From the NCBI GenBank assembly GCA_951812925.1, contig OX638370.1:95060897-95124896 (forward strand): DNA of 64,000 nucleotides. Direction: 5' to 3'. This stretch comes from Calliopum simillimum (Eukaryota > Arthropoda > Insecta > Diptera > Lauxaniidae). Positions 10,561-22,965 of this stretch are shown here, piece by piece. Under the pieces are notes generated by a model. That model made no database searches and was not told where the DNA came from. It was given only the letters and a program-made list of their open reading frames with translations. The translations under genes and the position numbers were made by a program. Numbering within the stretch: the stretch's first letter is position 1; each line of letters starts with the position of its first letter.

Positions 10561-12070
10561 TTTGGCTTCTCCTACATATCGTGCTTCAAAAATGGGTTTT
10601 CAATAAATAGAGTCTCTTAAATTTCCTTCAGCCAAAATGGGTAGCTCAAAAACTTTCAATGTGTAGACACCAGTTAGATATTTATATGGAATACACTAAA
10701 TTGCACACTACGCGTAGTACGTACCCTCCTGTTGTCAAGTTGTATTTCTTCCTTTACTTTTGCTGCTGTTGTTGTCGCTGCTGCCTCTTGTTGGTGCTGG
10801 TGTTTATGAGCTTGTTTTGATTTATTTAATGGCATCCCAACCGTGCGCTATTTTCTTAGTTCCACCCGACCGTATGTCAGTCTGTCTGTTGATTTGTCTG
10901 TTTGTCTGTCTGTCTATACCTACGTTCAACACTTTGTCCATTTTCATGTCCAATGACTACGTACGTTTTCTTTCATTGCTCCTTATTTGCTACGCGCGCA
11001 CACTCTGCTTGCCGCCGTAGTTTCCTTCATCGACATTTGTAAAACGATTTATTTGTTTAACGTCGAATATTCGTCGAATTTTATTGGTTTTGTTGGGGTA
11101 CTGCAAATATTTAACTTTGATGAATTATTAACAAAATGTTAATATCTGGTCTGGCACACAAAACGCTTGTTGCTCTGCTGTTCGAAGAAAGAAAGACTCA
11201 TGCTGGCTTCTGTCAAATTTACGGACAGACTTGCGGACGGACGTGAAAATAGTGGGAAGGTAATTAGGTTGAAAGCTTTTTGATTTGTTTGCAAATTTGC
11301 GTTATTAAAATTGAAGCATTTCCTTTTCTTTTGGTTTGGTTTGGTTGGAGCATTAAGAAAAAGGGAAGCAATAAACTAATTTGTGTAGGCTCATGCATAG
11401 AATTATGTATATTGAGTGTGTACAGATTTTTGTAAATAACATTGCCCTTTAAATATTTCTTAGAATGAATAAGTGCAAGTGATACCAAAAACCCTAAAAA
11501 TATGAATTTGAAAAATTTGCAAAGCCCCAAAAAATTTAATAAATTGTAGAAATATTGCTAAATCACAAAATTTGTCAAAACCAAAAAGTGTTTAAGAATA
11601 TGTATTGTTGAAAAAAAAAAAAAACAAATATTAAGAACCGAAATTCCCGAAAAACTTAAATACAAAATGCCTATAGACAAAGCAAAATTTAAAGACATAA
11701 ATGTTGAAAATTCGAAAAAAAAATCAAAGAACGGAAAAACATTTAAGTAAGGAACGAAGAGAGTTTGAAAATATCGAAAAATTTTGATAATTGTTGATAA
11801 AATAGAGAAATGATTTAATAATAACTCAAATATTAGGAAACAGTTTAAAATTAAGTATAATGACAACAAGACAATATATGAAGCAAAACACGCCAAGTGT
11901 ACCAGCTGTGTGCAAGAACAATAAACCAGGAGTATTTGGTCCTAGTACCATGTTAAAATACAGGGTGTAGAAGTTGGCGTTTTTAGTCATTTTCATGAAA
12001 TGGTGTTTTTCCAAAAATTTTTAGCTTTTTATAAAAAAACCTGGTGAAAAAATATTTTTTTGGAAAATTC
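10561..12070. other. AT-rich non-coding DNA, nothing recognised
   Basis: Includes a GTCTGTCTGT simple repeat (about 10878-10915) and pyrimidine/CTG-rich patches. Several 60-110-codon ORFs exist on the minus strand but are hydrophobic, low-complexity translations of A-rich DNA. No gene is supported. Confidence 0.4.
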
Positions 12071-13010
12071 CTAACCAAACCAAACCTAACCTAACCTAAC
12101 CTAACCTAACCTAACCTAACCTAACCTAACCTAACCTAACCTAACCTAACCTAACCTAACCTAACCTAACCTAACCTAACCTAACCTAACCTAACCTAAC
12201 CTAACCTAACCTAACCTAACCTAACCTAACCTAACCTAACCTAACCTAACCTAACCTAACCTAACCTAACCTAACCTAACCTAACCTAACCTAACCTAAC
12301 CTAACCTAACCTAACCTAACCTAACCTAACCTAACCTAACCTAACCTAACCTAACCTAACCTAACCTAACCTAACCTAACCTAACCTAACCTAACCTAAC
12401 CTAACCTAACCTAACCTAACCTAACCTAACCTAACCTAACCTAACCTAACCTAACCTAACCTAACCTAACCTAACCTAACCTAACCTAACCTAACCTAAC
12501 CTAACCTAACCTAACCTAACCTAACCTAACCTAACCTAACCTAACCTAACCTAACCTAACCTAACCTAACCTAACCTAACCTAACCTAACCTAACCTAAC
12601 CTAACCTAACCTAACCTAACCTAACCTAACCTAACCTAACCTAACCAACCTAACCTAACCTAACCTAACCTAACCTAACCTAACCTAACCTAACCTAACC
12701 TAACCTAACCTAACCTAACCTAACCTAACCTAACCTAACCTAACCTAACCTAACCTAACCTAACCTAACCTAACCTAACCTAACCTAACCTAACCTAACC
12801 TAACCTAACCTAACCTAACCTAACCTAACCTAACCTAACCTAACCTAACCTAACCTAACCTAACCTAACCTAACCTAACCTAACCTAACCTAACCTAACC
12901 TAACCTAACCTAACCTAACCTAACCTAACCTAACCTAACCTAACCTAACCTAACCTAACCTAACCTAACCTAACCTAACCTAACCTAACCTAACCTAACC
13001 TAACCTAACC
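12071..13010. repeat. (CCTAA)n array, equal to (TTAGG)n on the minus strand
   Basis: About 188 tandem 5-bp units. The left border is degenerate (two CAAAC units at 12076-12085); from 12086 the units are identical except for one 4-bp unit at about 12646-12649, which shifts the phase. The right border is abrupt at 13010. (TTAGG)n is the ancestral arthropod telomere repeat, with the G-rich strand here being the minus strand. Unique-looking AT-rich sequence lies on both sides, so the array is interstitial in this assembly. A long pentanucleotide microsatellite with no telomere history is the simple alternative. Confidence 0.97.
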
Positions 13011-14029
13011 TGATGAAAATCAACATATTTTGAAAAGTGCAATTTTAGTACAGTCGAAAAATTTTGAAAACTCTGAAAAATTTTATTAAATTCGAGGAAT
13101 GTTTATGAAACAAACAATATAAATTCTGAAATATTGATATTGAGAGATAAAAATTCGAGAAATGTTAAAAATGTTGGAAGGTTTGGAAAGGTCGAGATCT
13201 GAAAAAATATTTTGAAAATAAACGAAAATCAAATTGAAAATGTCTTTAAATAATCTAGAAGTGCTTAAAGCTAGAAATGCTTAAAAGTCCACAAATGCTG
13301 ACAAAGTTCAGAAATATTGAATGAAATTATATATCAGATATTTGATATATGCAAAAAGAGATGGAGGTGCAGTCAAAAAAACTTTGAGGAAGATGAAAGA
13401 TATGACTCCTACAATAGACATCGAGTGTTAAAAATACTGAATCTTGAAATTTAATTGTTTATTTCAGTTTCATATTGGCACTGAAAAAAACAAAGATACG
13501 ATATAATGATTGCTGCTTGGTGCAGAAGTGCCATACTATGTTCCCAGTATGAGTGATTTTACTAAACGAATTCATAGCTGCCTTACACGACTACGATCTA
13601 TGATGCTTGCCAGCTAAGGAGCACTTTAAGTAACTCATATTTATTTAGTGAAATTTCAACCACTCGTTCAACCCTTCGGCTATAACATGAAAAATTTTAC
13701 AACATTAGTTTTTATGTTTTTGTTAATTTAAACAAATTTATACCTTTCACCAGATCAGCACTAAAATAGGCTGCACTAATAAAAAAAAGTACAAAATCCT
13801 CAATTTGCCAAATCGCAAAAACACCCGCACATCATTGATGAATTTCCAATTTTAACAAGTTACAGTTGCAGGCTGTGAAATAATAAACGTCTCTGCAAAT
13901 ATCATGCGATAGCAACACATCAACATGGTGTACAAAACAACAAAAAATAAAAGAATGCCCCAAAAAATGAAAATAATAAAAACCAATGTGGCCGACATAT
14001 CAAACCAACAATCGACAGGTACCTACGGG
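13011..14029. other. AT-rich non-coding DNA, nothing recognised
   Basis: A-rich sequence rich in GAAAAATTTTGAAA phrases up to about 13330, then mixed sequence. No ORF, RNA gene or clear repeat boundary seen. Confidence 0.4.
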
Positions 14030-14700
14030 TGAAAAACAATTCAGCAAACAACGCTTTTGAACATGTTGCCAATGTTGCATTTGAATGGCTAACAATGCCC
14101 GTTTGTGAAAATCGTGATTTGAATATTAGTACAAGGATAATGTTTCTCGCCCCGCGCCCCTTACCTACAACATGTTTTAATACCTACGCTAGCGCGTCCC
14201 TCTTGGGCACATTACAATCTAAAATGCTTGCAATGCGCGTGCAACAATGGTGGTCAGCAGCAATTGCAGCAACAGCAAAGAGAAATTTACGATCGCCAAA
14301 ACACGCGCCAAAATGTGATACCCTTTCGCGTAGACCGAACGAAAGAGTCTCTTAAATTGGAGCCGCTTCGTTAGAAAAATGCCATAAAATTTCGAAATTC
14401 TCTAGCGATCGGTCGCGCCAAACAATTTCTACAATTGTCTCACTGACAGCTGCATGCTGTGGCGGCGGCGATCGCGTGCATGGCGCTTGTCTTGTCGCCT
14501 TAAAGCGCGAAGTATTTGCGAACAACCGTACGCTGAGATTTACATTCATTCGTTCGCCTGTGCCCTATGAGTGTACTGTGGCATGGAACAGTTGATTGCA
14601 ATGACACCAGCTGGGCCACAAAAGATCCAAACGTTTCCGTTTCGTTCAGATTTTGTTATGTCGAAATAGTTAAGCGTATTTAAGACGCGCTAGCGGCAAT
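14030..14700. other. GC-richer island, possible host regulatory or transcribed segment
   Basis: 14140-14560 is markedly richer in G+C than its surroundings, with CpG-containing words (GGCGGCGGCGATCGCG, CGATCGGTCGCGCC). There are 108- and 65-codon ORFs on opposite strands, neither with a recognisable domain nor a convincing start context. Such islands in AT-rich fly introns often mark old enhancers, promoters or untranslated exons. That is only a possibility here; a decayed transposon would look the same. Confidence 0.25.
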
Positions 14701-15934
14701 ATTTTGTTTGTTATTGTTACTTGCAAAGGGTCTGCAAGGATATACTCCTTTTTTTTTGTGGTCAATAATGTCATTGTTGCCTATGGTGGACACGCAGATT
14801 TTAGCAAACACTTTACCGTTATTGTTGAGGCCGCTTTTTAATTAACTTAGCGTGTTTAAGGCTTTGTGACAATAATCTGTAGTAAGACTAAGGTTTTTCA
14901 TATTCCCAAGGAAAATCATGAAAAAATCAAAGACTTTAGAATGAAATCAGTTCCTTGAACGTTCTCTTAATAAATTACTAATCTTGAAAATTTATTGAAA
15001 CAAGCCAAATAAATATTTAAGTTGTTTAACATGGCCACATGCGAGCATGTACAGTGTACATGTGTACATTGTACACACATATGTTATGTATATGTAGTAA
15101 ATTCTATTAACTAAGTGAAAGCCAAATACAAAACGCCTTAGATACTGTTGGTCCTACCTACTCACCTCCTCTTTCAGTTATTGACGCACCCACTTTAAAT
15201 GCCAGACAGACAAATTTCTTGAAAATTTAGTTAATTCAATTGAGTTCGACACATCAACAGCAGCAACAGTAGTAAGTAACATCATCAGTAGTTTACCCAA
15301 TTGGAAAAAGGTCATTATGCGTAACTGAAACGGAATTTGATTTAATCAAAATTCTTTAAAATTTTTTAAAATTTTTCAGCTCTTTAAATTTTCTGAATAT
15401 TTTCCGAGGTTTTAAACATACCAATAATTTGACGAGCAATTATTCATGCTAAAATGAATATTTTTTTTTCTTATGTCATAACTTGATGTGCGAAAACTTT
15501 TATTTCATACTAACATTTTGTGTCTGCTTTTGACAGAGCGAAGAAAAAAAGCATAAGTTGCGTTATAAAATGAGATCATATTTGTATGGTGCGTTGCTAA
15601 ATCACTCACGAACGTGGTTGAAACTTATTTAGCAACGCTGTTTTCCAAGCGTTGTTAAATCCAAATCACCCTCGAAACGTTGTCAAAAACCTCACGAACG
15701 TGGTAGAAGCTTCGAGCATACTTTTTATCTGGGCGCTCTCATAAGCAGACATGTATTTTACTTCAATTTGACAATTCTTGATGCATGCATACTTTTTATG
15801 TGTTTCTTGCTTATCAGTTTCATTGCTGTTGACAAGAAAAAATTAGAATTAAAAAAATTCTAAAAAAATTTACATTTTTTTTTTTGTATTTTATTTAGCA
15901 ACGCGCGTTGTTAAATCACTCCCAAACGTAATTG
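14701..15934. other. Non-coding DNA; short TGTACA palindromes
   Basis: 15045-15080 contains several overlapping TGTACA/GTACAC inverted words. 15580-15720 holds two related phrases (TCACGAACGTGGTTGAAAC; CTCACGAACGTGGTAGAAGC) beside GCAACGC, and a weaker third near 15915. No gene is seen. Confidence 0.4.
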
Positions 15935-16725
15935 AAACTCATTAAACAATGCGCATTGTTGATTTTAAGGCGATTGTTCTCATTTTGTTTGCATCAGCAA
16001 CACTTTGTTGTCTTTTGCGCGATTTTTGTTATTTAATTTGTATCGGCAACATTTTGTTGATTCATAGGCGATTTTTGTTGTTTAATTTGTATCATCAACA
16101 TTTTGTTGACTTTAAGGCGAATTGTGTTTTTTAATTTGTATCAGCAACATTTTGTTATTTTCAAAGCGATATTTGTAACTTCTATGTCTCAGCATCATTT
16201 TGTTGACTTTAAGGCGATTTTTGTTGTTTAATTTGTATCATCAACATTTTGTTGTCTTTAAAGCGATTGTTGTTATTAAATTTGTATCAGCAACATTTTG
16301 TTGATTCATAGGCGATTTTTGTTGTTTAATTTGTATCATCAACATTTTGTTGTATTTAAAGCGATTGTATCAGCAACATTTTGTTGATTCATAGGCGATT
16401 TCTGTTGTTTAATTTGTATCATCAACATTTTGTTGACTTTAAGGCGAATTGTGTTTTATAATTTGTATCAGCAAAATTTTGTTGTTTAAAAGCGATTTTT
16501 GTAATTTTAATGTCTCAGCAACATTTTGTTGATTTTAAGACGATTTTGATGTTTAATTTGTATAATCAACATTTTGTTGACTTTACGGGGAATCGTGTTT
16601 TTTAATTTATATCAGCAAAATTTTGTTGTCTTCAAAGCGATTTTTGTTATTTCTATGTCACAGCATCCTTTTGATGACTTTAAGGCGATTTTTTTTTCAG
16701 CAACATTTTGTTGTCTTCAAAGCGA
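15935..16725. repeat. Tandem array of ~49-bp units containing CAACATTTTGTTG
   Basis: The unit is roughly GGCGATTTTTGTTGTTTAAT, then TTGTATCATCAACATTTTG and TTGACTTTAA, repeated about 15 times with substitutions and a few indels. Variants differ in ATC/AGC before AACATTTTG and in ACTTTAA/ATTCATA/TCTTTAA. The centre CAACATTTTGTTG is itself a short inverted repeat (CAACA/TGTTG). The 61-codon ORF at 15949-16134 is just the repeat read in one frame. Confidence 0.9.
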
Positions 16726-18716
16726 ATTTCTTCAGATTTGAGATTCTCGTTGTTTTTTGCAAAAATTAAAATAAAAATCTTGATTTTGGATTTGTCATTT
16801 TATCTGAAAACTGAGGCGTGATGGAAAATTTTTGTTAATGCAGTCTTATTGTCTCAATTGCAAGTAAAATTAATTGCAAACTCCGAACTCAGATAATTTT
16901 TTATTGTTGAACAGTGATATTTGACATTTTTTAAACTTAACATGTATTCTAAAATTTGTGAACTATTTAACACATTCACTGCCAGACCATTTTCTGTATA
17001 GTTTTCCCAGGTCCCAGCAAAGTGTTTTTTTATATGATATGGCTATTGATATCAATAGCCATGGCAGTGAATGTATTAAGCAATGTTAACAACATTTATC
17101 ACATAACAACTTGAAATTTTTAATGTTTAACTTTTTTATATCACTCTTGAAGATACGTCTAGTTTTTTAAGCTGCCCCTTTTATACTCCTGACACATTTC
17201 CTACCGGGAATTTATCAATTTAACACACGCTCGCCGTACATATCGTTAACTGTGCACATATGTATGGAATCCATATGGATGTGTATGTGTATCACTCTTA
17301 ATTCGTTACGCGAATTCAACAGATTCACTGGCGCCGTTAAAACGCAATTTAGTTGGGGTCGATGTCATCGCCAATGTTGCTGCTGCTGCTACTGATATTG
17401 TTGGCTTCACACAGCTGTCTTATGGGAGTTTTGCATGCAATGTGACGATTAAGTTAATGGCGACAGAAGTAACAACAGCAACAGCAGCAAGATAGAGACA
17501 AAAGAAAAAAAAAAGTCAACAACATCAAGAGCAACATTATTAAAAAGAGATAGAATGAAACGAAAAATCTAAGGATGCGCTGCTTGTGTTGCCTGGTTTT
17601 TGTTTAAATGTTGCCGCCGCCTTGAATGTTGCACGCAATGCAAAAATAAAGAAACAAAAAAAATACAAATAACAGTTTGACACAATTTTGTAAACAAAAC
17701 AAGCAACTTTTAGTTGCTGTTGCTACAACAGATATCACTTGCAAATAGTTTAAGATGCGTTAATTGCTGATGTTGTTGTTGATGAAATGCGTGCAACAAG
17801 CACGATAACTAGCAACATTGTCAGAACAACAGTAGCGGTAGCAGTAACAAGTCTGTGGTAGAGCATAGTTGCAATTGCTGTTGGTCAGCTGTTGACAGCT
17901 GTCATGTGTTAATTAAAATAATTGCAACAACAGTGAACATGCATGACATTGCAATGTCAGCAACAATTATGTATGTTGATGTTGTTTATTGGTTTGTGTG
18001 TGCATTTTGCTTTGTACTGTTTCATGTTGTTTGCTGATAATTTAATTGATTTAAATGTTGCTCTCGGCATAAGTAAATAATTGTTTTACTAGGTTGTTGT
18101 AATTAATGAGTTTGCTTTTCTACGGTTTAACATGAAGTTGCAAGAAGCTGTGGTTTTGCAATTGGAATATTGCTAGAAGTTGAAAAATATTTACGAGGAT
18201 GATGCAGGCAATTATTCGAAACAACCGAAATTCGCGTCACACTAATTTTGAATGTAAAAAATGTCTTATTTGACTTTTAAATATGACTAGTATCGCTGGT
18301 GGCCGAATTTTGGCCATTCTCCTAAAGATAGATACAATTTTTTCGAGTACTGTTTTGTATAAAAGAAAGCCAGAATAGTAAGTATTGACAGAATTCAATA
18401 CTCTTAGTAACCTTTTTTGGATGCAGAAGGCTTAGTGTATCTTAAAATCGAATTAAATAAAAATTGGTGTGGTGGCTTAGCCGTGGTAGCTAGCGTATTT
18501 CATTTTGGGAGCGGGCATCCTCTACTAAAAGAAAAGATTAATATTCTTTCTCAAAAATCCGTTTATCTCTGTTCTGTTCTCTTAAGGCGCATGACACCAC
18601 TCGCATAAAAATTTTTCTTAAGCCTTCTTCTTCAGGGCTTAGCATATTAAGGCAAAAGAGCCTGTGTTAAATTTCAGCCGTAACAGAGTATTATCAAACC
18701 GCATCTCACTGCAAAA
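16726..18716. other. Non-coding; CAACAG/GTTGCTG-rich sequence
   Basis: 16970-17080 has a hairpin with GATATGGCTATTGATATC. 17360-18050 is crowded with GTTGTTGCTG/CAGCAACA words, usual in fly introns. 18470-18500 has TGGCTTAGCCGTGG, which looks like a tRNA-type A box, but no B box follows at the right distance. No gene is supported. Confidence 0.4.
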
Positions 18717-19985
18717 ATGGTAGAAGTCCCAAAGTATCGAAAAACATCCAAAATATTGGTAGAAGTTTTAAAGTATCGAGAAACATCAAAAATATCGGTA
18801 AAAGTCCAAAAGTTTCGAGAATCATCCAAAATATCGATAAAAGTCCAAAAGTATCGAGAAACATCCAAAACATCGGGAAAAGTCCAAAAGTATCGAGAAA
18901 CATCCAAAATATCGGTAAAAGTCCAAAAGTATCGAAAAACATCCAATGTATCGGTAAAAGTCCCAAAGTATCGAAAAACATCCAAAATATCGGTAAAGGT
19001 TCAAAAGCTTCGAAAACATCCAAAGTATCGGTAAAAGTCCCAAAGTATCGAGAAACATCCAAAATATCGATAAAAGTTCAAAAGTATCGAAAAACATCAA
19101 AAATATCGGTAAAAGTACAAAAGTATTGAGAAACATCCAAAATATCGGTAAAAGTCCCTAAGTATCGAGAAACATCCAAAATATCGATATGAGCTCAAAA
19201 GTATCGAAAAACATCCAAAATATCGGTAAAAGTCTAAAAGTATCGGAAAAACATCCAAAATGTCGGTAAAAGTCCAAAAGTATCGAAAACATCCAAAATA
19301 TCGGTAAAAGTCCCAAAGTATCGAGAAACATCCAAAATATCGGTAAAAGTCCCAAAGTATCGAGAAACATCCAAAATATCGATATGAGTTCAAAAGTATC
19401 GAAAAACATACAAAATATCGGTAAAAGTCCAAAAGTATCGAAAATCATCCAAAATATCAGTAAAGTACAAAAGTATCGAGAAACATCCAAAATATCGATG
19501 AGAGTTCAGAAGTATCGAAAAACATCCAAAAAATCGGTAAAAGTCCAAAAGTATCCAAAATCATCCAAAATATCGATAAGAGTACAAAAGTATCGAGAAA
19601 CGTCCAAAATATCGGTAAAGGTCCCAAAGTATCGAGAAACATCCAATATATCGATAAGAGTTCAAAAGTATCGAAAAACATCCAAAATATCAGTACAAGT
19701 CCCAAAGTATCGAAAATCATCCAAAATATCGGTTAAAGTACAAAAGTATCGAGAAACATCCAAAATATCGGTAAAAGTTTAAAAGTATCGAAAATCATCC
19801 AATGCATCGATAAAAGTTCAAAAGTATTGAAAAGCATCCAAAATTTCGGTAAAAGTCCAAAAGTATCGAGAAACGTCAAAAATATCGATAAAAGACCAAC
19901 AGTATACAAAGACATCGAAAATATCGGTAAAGCTCCAAAATATCGAAAAACATCCAAAATATCGATGCAGAACGTGGACAGAGTG
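18717..19985. repeat. 39-bp minisatellite, about 32 units
   Basis: The unit is approximately AAGTATCGAGAAACATCCAA followed by AATATCGGTAAAAGTCCCA. Units alternate among variants (GTCCCAAAG, GTCCAAAAG, GTTCAAAAG; CGGTAAAA, CGATAAAA, CGATATGA). Because 39 is divisible by three and the unit lacks stops in several frames, long ORFs appear on both strands, for example 19384-19782 plus and 19097-19432 minus. Single-base indels break each frame within a few hundred bases. The plus-strand reading is a 13-residue repeat, KVQKYRETSKISV. The ORFs have no non-repeat domain and are read as by-products. Confidence 0.95.
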
Positions 19986-22079
19986 CAACGAAAAGGGCTT
20001 TTGCAAGGAAGAGAAAAACAACAACAACAAAATCTCTCCCATTCCACTATCTCATTCACTTTCTCAACAATACAGCATAACACTGTGGGTGCAGTTGTTG
20101 TAATTATATGGGAAAATTTTATCCTGTTTTTAAATGCCTTAATGGCAACTTATGAGGATAATTTTTGATTTTGTGCATTCTACACCACAGTATCTTTCAT
20201 ATAAAAAAAGAATATCGAAAATCGGTTAAGTGGTTAGCTCGCAAAAGGGGGGCAAAAAAAACTGTTCACATATTTTTATATAGATACTTCATTACTGTGT
20301 AACGGTTACTTAATGTTGCATAGGTAACTGTCGTTACTAAAGCATTGACCAATGACACAGGAGCCCTAAAGTGGTCAAAATCGCTTTACCGTCACTGTCC
20401 TCGGCAACAATTATTGAATTCAGAGCAAGTTTTTCAACATTAAGTTCGAAAATAAGAAAAATTCATTAAACTTTATTAAATCTTTACTATTTGACTAATT
20501 CTCTACGTGACTAAAAGCTTGGTATATAATTCTAGATAGGATTCAATTGTAAAATGAGAGTTTTCAGCTGTTGAACGCCCGCAGTTCGCAAAAAGCTTAA
20601 GCTTCTTTTCCAAACTCAATTTTGTATTTTGAGTACCATACGTACACATTACGCTATAGACAAAAAATAAGCAAATACCAGAAAGAGAATGGTTATAATT
20701 AAAACATCTTTTTCGAACAAGCCATGTAAATTGGGATCCAAGTAACTAACAAGTTAACTTAATTAGATTTTTTTCAACTGCTAACCAACCGTCCAAGCAA
20801 ATCTTGTAACTCATTTCAAAATATTTATAATGTTACATGTTTCTCATACTTAAGTCATCCCACACACAGCAAACAAGCAGACAGACTAATCCTCAACCCA
20901 ACTCTAAAATCCAAATTCAAATACAAAATGTGTTGAGCGCATTGCTCTTCGCATGTAATCAACATTTTTGACACATTTTCGGTTTTCGTTTGTAGTTAGC
21001 AACATGTTTGCCATACTCGTACATTTATGGATTTTGTTCATAATTTGTGTATAAACAATTTTTTGTCATGGCTTAAACATAATTATAGGTTTCTTTTTTA
21101 TATTGTACCGATCTATTGTTTTAAATTAACTGTAGGTATTTCTTTTATCTTTTTTATTTTATTTTCTTTTGTCTTTTGTGTGCCATTTAACTTAGCAAGA
21201 TTTAAGGTTGTGCCCGTTTAAGTCACCACTTTCTTTGGTTTTTTGTCTCAATGTCAACAATTCGTTTTTAAGGGTTTTCCACTGATTAGCTGAGGATTTA
21301 TGTGTGGATGGCGTGTTGGCATGTTGCTGGCTATTTGTATTTGCGTCAAAGTGGTAATGAAGCATATATTTTTAATTAAGTAAATTACATTTTCTTAAAT
21401 ATGTATATAAAGTCTATTATTGATTGAAAAATCAGTGGTTTTAAAAGCTACTTAAAATTTAAAACATTTTTTTTTTTTATTTTTTATACTTTCATATCTT
21501 CTTACATCTTCGGTGTGTGTGTGTTTTCTTTGTATTGTATAATCTTTTTCATTTCACTTGTTATCTTTCAAATCTGATTAGCATTTAAATTGCGCCTTTG
21601 ATATCGATTGCTTTATTTTTTTTTTACTAAATAAAAAACCAATTTTTATAGCTATAACATAAATAAAAAATTAAATTTCCAATAAACATATGAAAATGCA
21701 CTCAAACTAATGGCCGCTCTGCACAGTAGCTTATCGAAAGTTTTTATCGAAAACATTTAATCGTTAATAACATATTAAAAAAATTAACATATAAATGAAG
21801 AAAATCATAAAAATTTCTTATGGTCTTAACTTTTATTTAGTATGACCCACTAAAATCATTGGAAGAAAATGTTTATTTTCAGCGTGAGACAATTAGAGCT
21901 TTGATTTGATTTTTGTTTTGTTGTAAAATACGAGTTTATCAAATAACTAATTTTTCACAGTTAATTGTATTCTGAGTTAGGTAAGCTTTTTTAAAAGGTA
22001 CATTTTGTTGTCGCTGAAAAAATGTGTCTTCAGAGTAATTTTTTAATTTTTTTAAAATTTCTCTACTCTTCTGTAAGTT
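19986..22079. other. AT-rich non-coding DNA, nothing recognised
   Basis: No repeat boundary or gene seen. The ORFs at 19827-20168 and 19733-20083 begin inside the 39-bp array and run out of it; they carry no domain. Poly-T and poly-A runs near 21470 and 21620. Confidence 0.4.
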
Positions 22080-22439
22080 CCCTGCAGTCAAACGGACTAG
22101 TTTAAGAGTAGTCCATTAACTAGTCCTCTACTAACCAATCCGACGTCAATCCCTTTTGCATACAAGCAACTGTTCTTTTTTGTGTATTGACTTTCTACGA
22201 AATTTCAATTATCCCCTTATGCATTACTTTTACACCAGTCCAGGCCTAGTTGTGATATGAAAAAGTGCTATAGTTATAACAAAAACGAATTCATTAATTT
22301 AATTCAAATTTATTTGCCCCTATAAACTACATACTAATATCAAAATCGCCCCAACTGCAACCTTTTTTCACTAGTTTTGGGATAGTACTAACAGTGAACT
22401 AGTTTTTTTTGTAGACTGTCTCATATTTTTACTGCAGGG
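22080..22439. mobile_element. CTGCAG-ended dispersed element rich in ACTAGT, copy 1
   Basis: It opens with CCCTGCAGTCAAACGGACTA and closes with TTTTACTGCAGGG, a short inverted terminal repeat (CCCTGCAGT-AAA). The interior is dotted with ACTAGT and its derivatives (TTAACTAGTCCTCTACTAAC, TTCACTAGTTTTGGGATAG, GTGAACTAG). Copies at 38895-39470 and 60744-61532 have the same ends and motif. GTTC may flank both sides if the ends are set at CCTGCAG, but the other copies do not confirm that. Superfamily unknown; no ORF. Confidence 0.7.
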
Positions 22440-22957
22440 TTCATTGAACTTAGTATATTCAGCAATTTTTTACAAAAGAAATGGTAGAAAAAACCACCAG
22501 AGCAACTGCAAGAAGAAATGTCATTACTGTCCCGTCACTGTTCATTTGAACTAAGTTTTACCTCGATGTCGTCCCACTCAAAGTTTTCTTAAGCACAGTT
22601 TTTCATTAGGGTCCTAATGTACAGAAAAAGTTTTTTTTTAAATCGGTCTACGAGTTATACTATTTTCAGAGTAAGCAAATGGCATTAACGTTGTTTCTCG
22701 GACAGGAGTGAGTAAGAGACATGCCAACTTTTTTGATTTGAATTCAATATAAGTATCTCAAAATTAATTTCAATGATTTTGATAAAAAGATGGGAGTGAC
22801 TTTAGTATGTCGAAACATCAAATATGCGGGACGGGCGTGACAATGCCTATAATTCTTTGATATGTTATAATAAGTGAGTTAATAGAATAATTTTTCTGAA
22901 TTGGGAGTCTACTTTACATATCGCTCATTTACTTCAATAATCATAATAATAAAAAGT
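22440..22957. other. Non-coding, nothing recognised
   Basis: AT-rich sequence between two mobile elements, with no ORF or repeat that I can place. Confidence 0.4.
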
Positions 22958-22965
22958 ATGGACAT

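Noticed and set aside
12071..13010. True chromosome end
   Set aside because: Non-telomeric sequence, including transposons, continues for tens of kb on both sides.
18467..18500. tRNA-derived SINE or tRNA gene (TGGCTTAGCCGTGG A-box-like)
   Set aside because: No B box (GGTTCGANNCC) at the expected distance and no cloverleaf could be folded by eye.
18674..19782. Several overlapping 87-132-codon ORFs on both strands with 13-residue repeats
   Set aside because: They are the 39-bp minisatellite read in different frames; frames are broken by single-base indels and contain no domain outside the repeat.
18717..19985. CRISPR-like array
   Set aside because: Units are contiguous with no unique spacers, and the sequence is eukaryotic.
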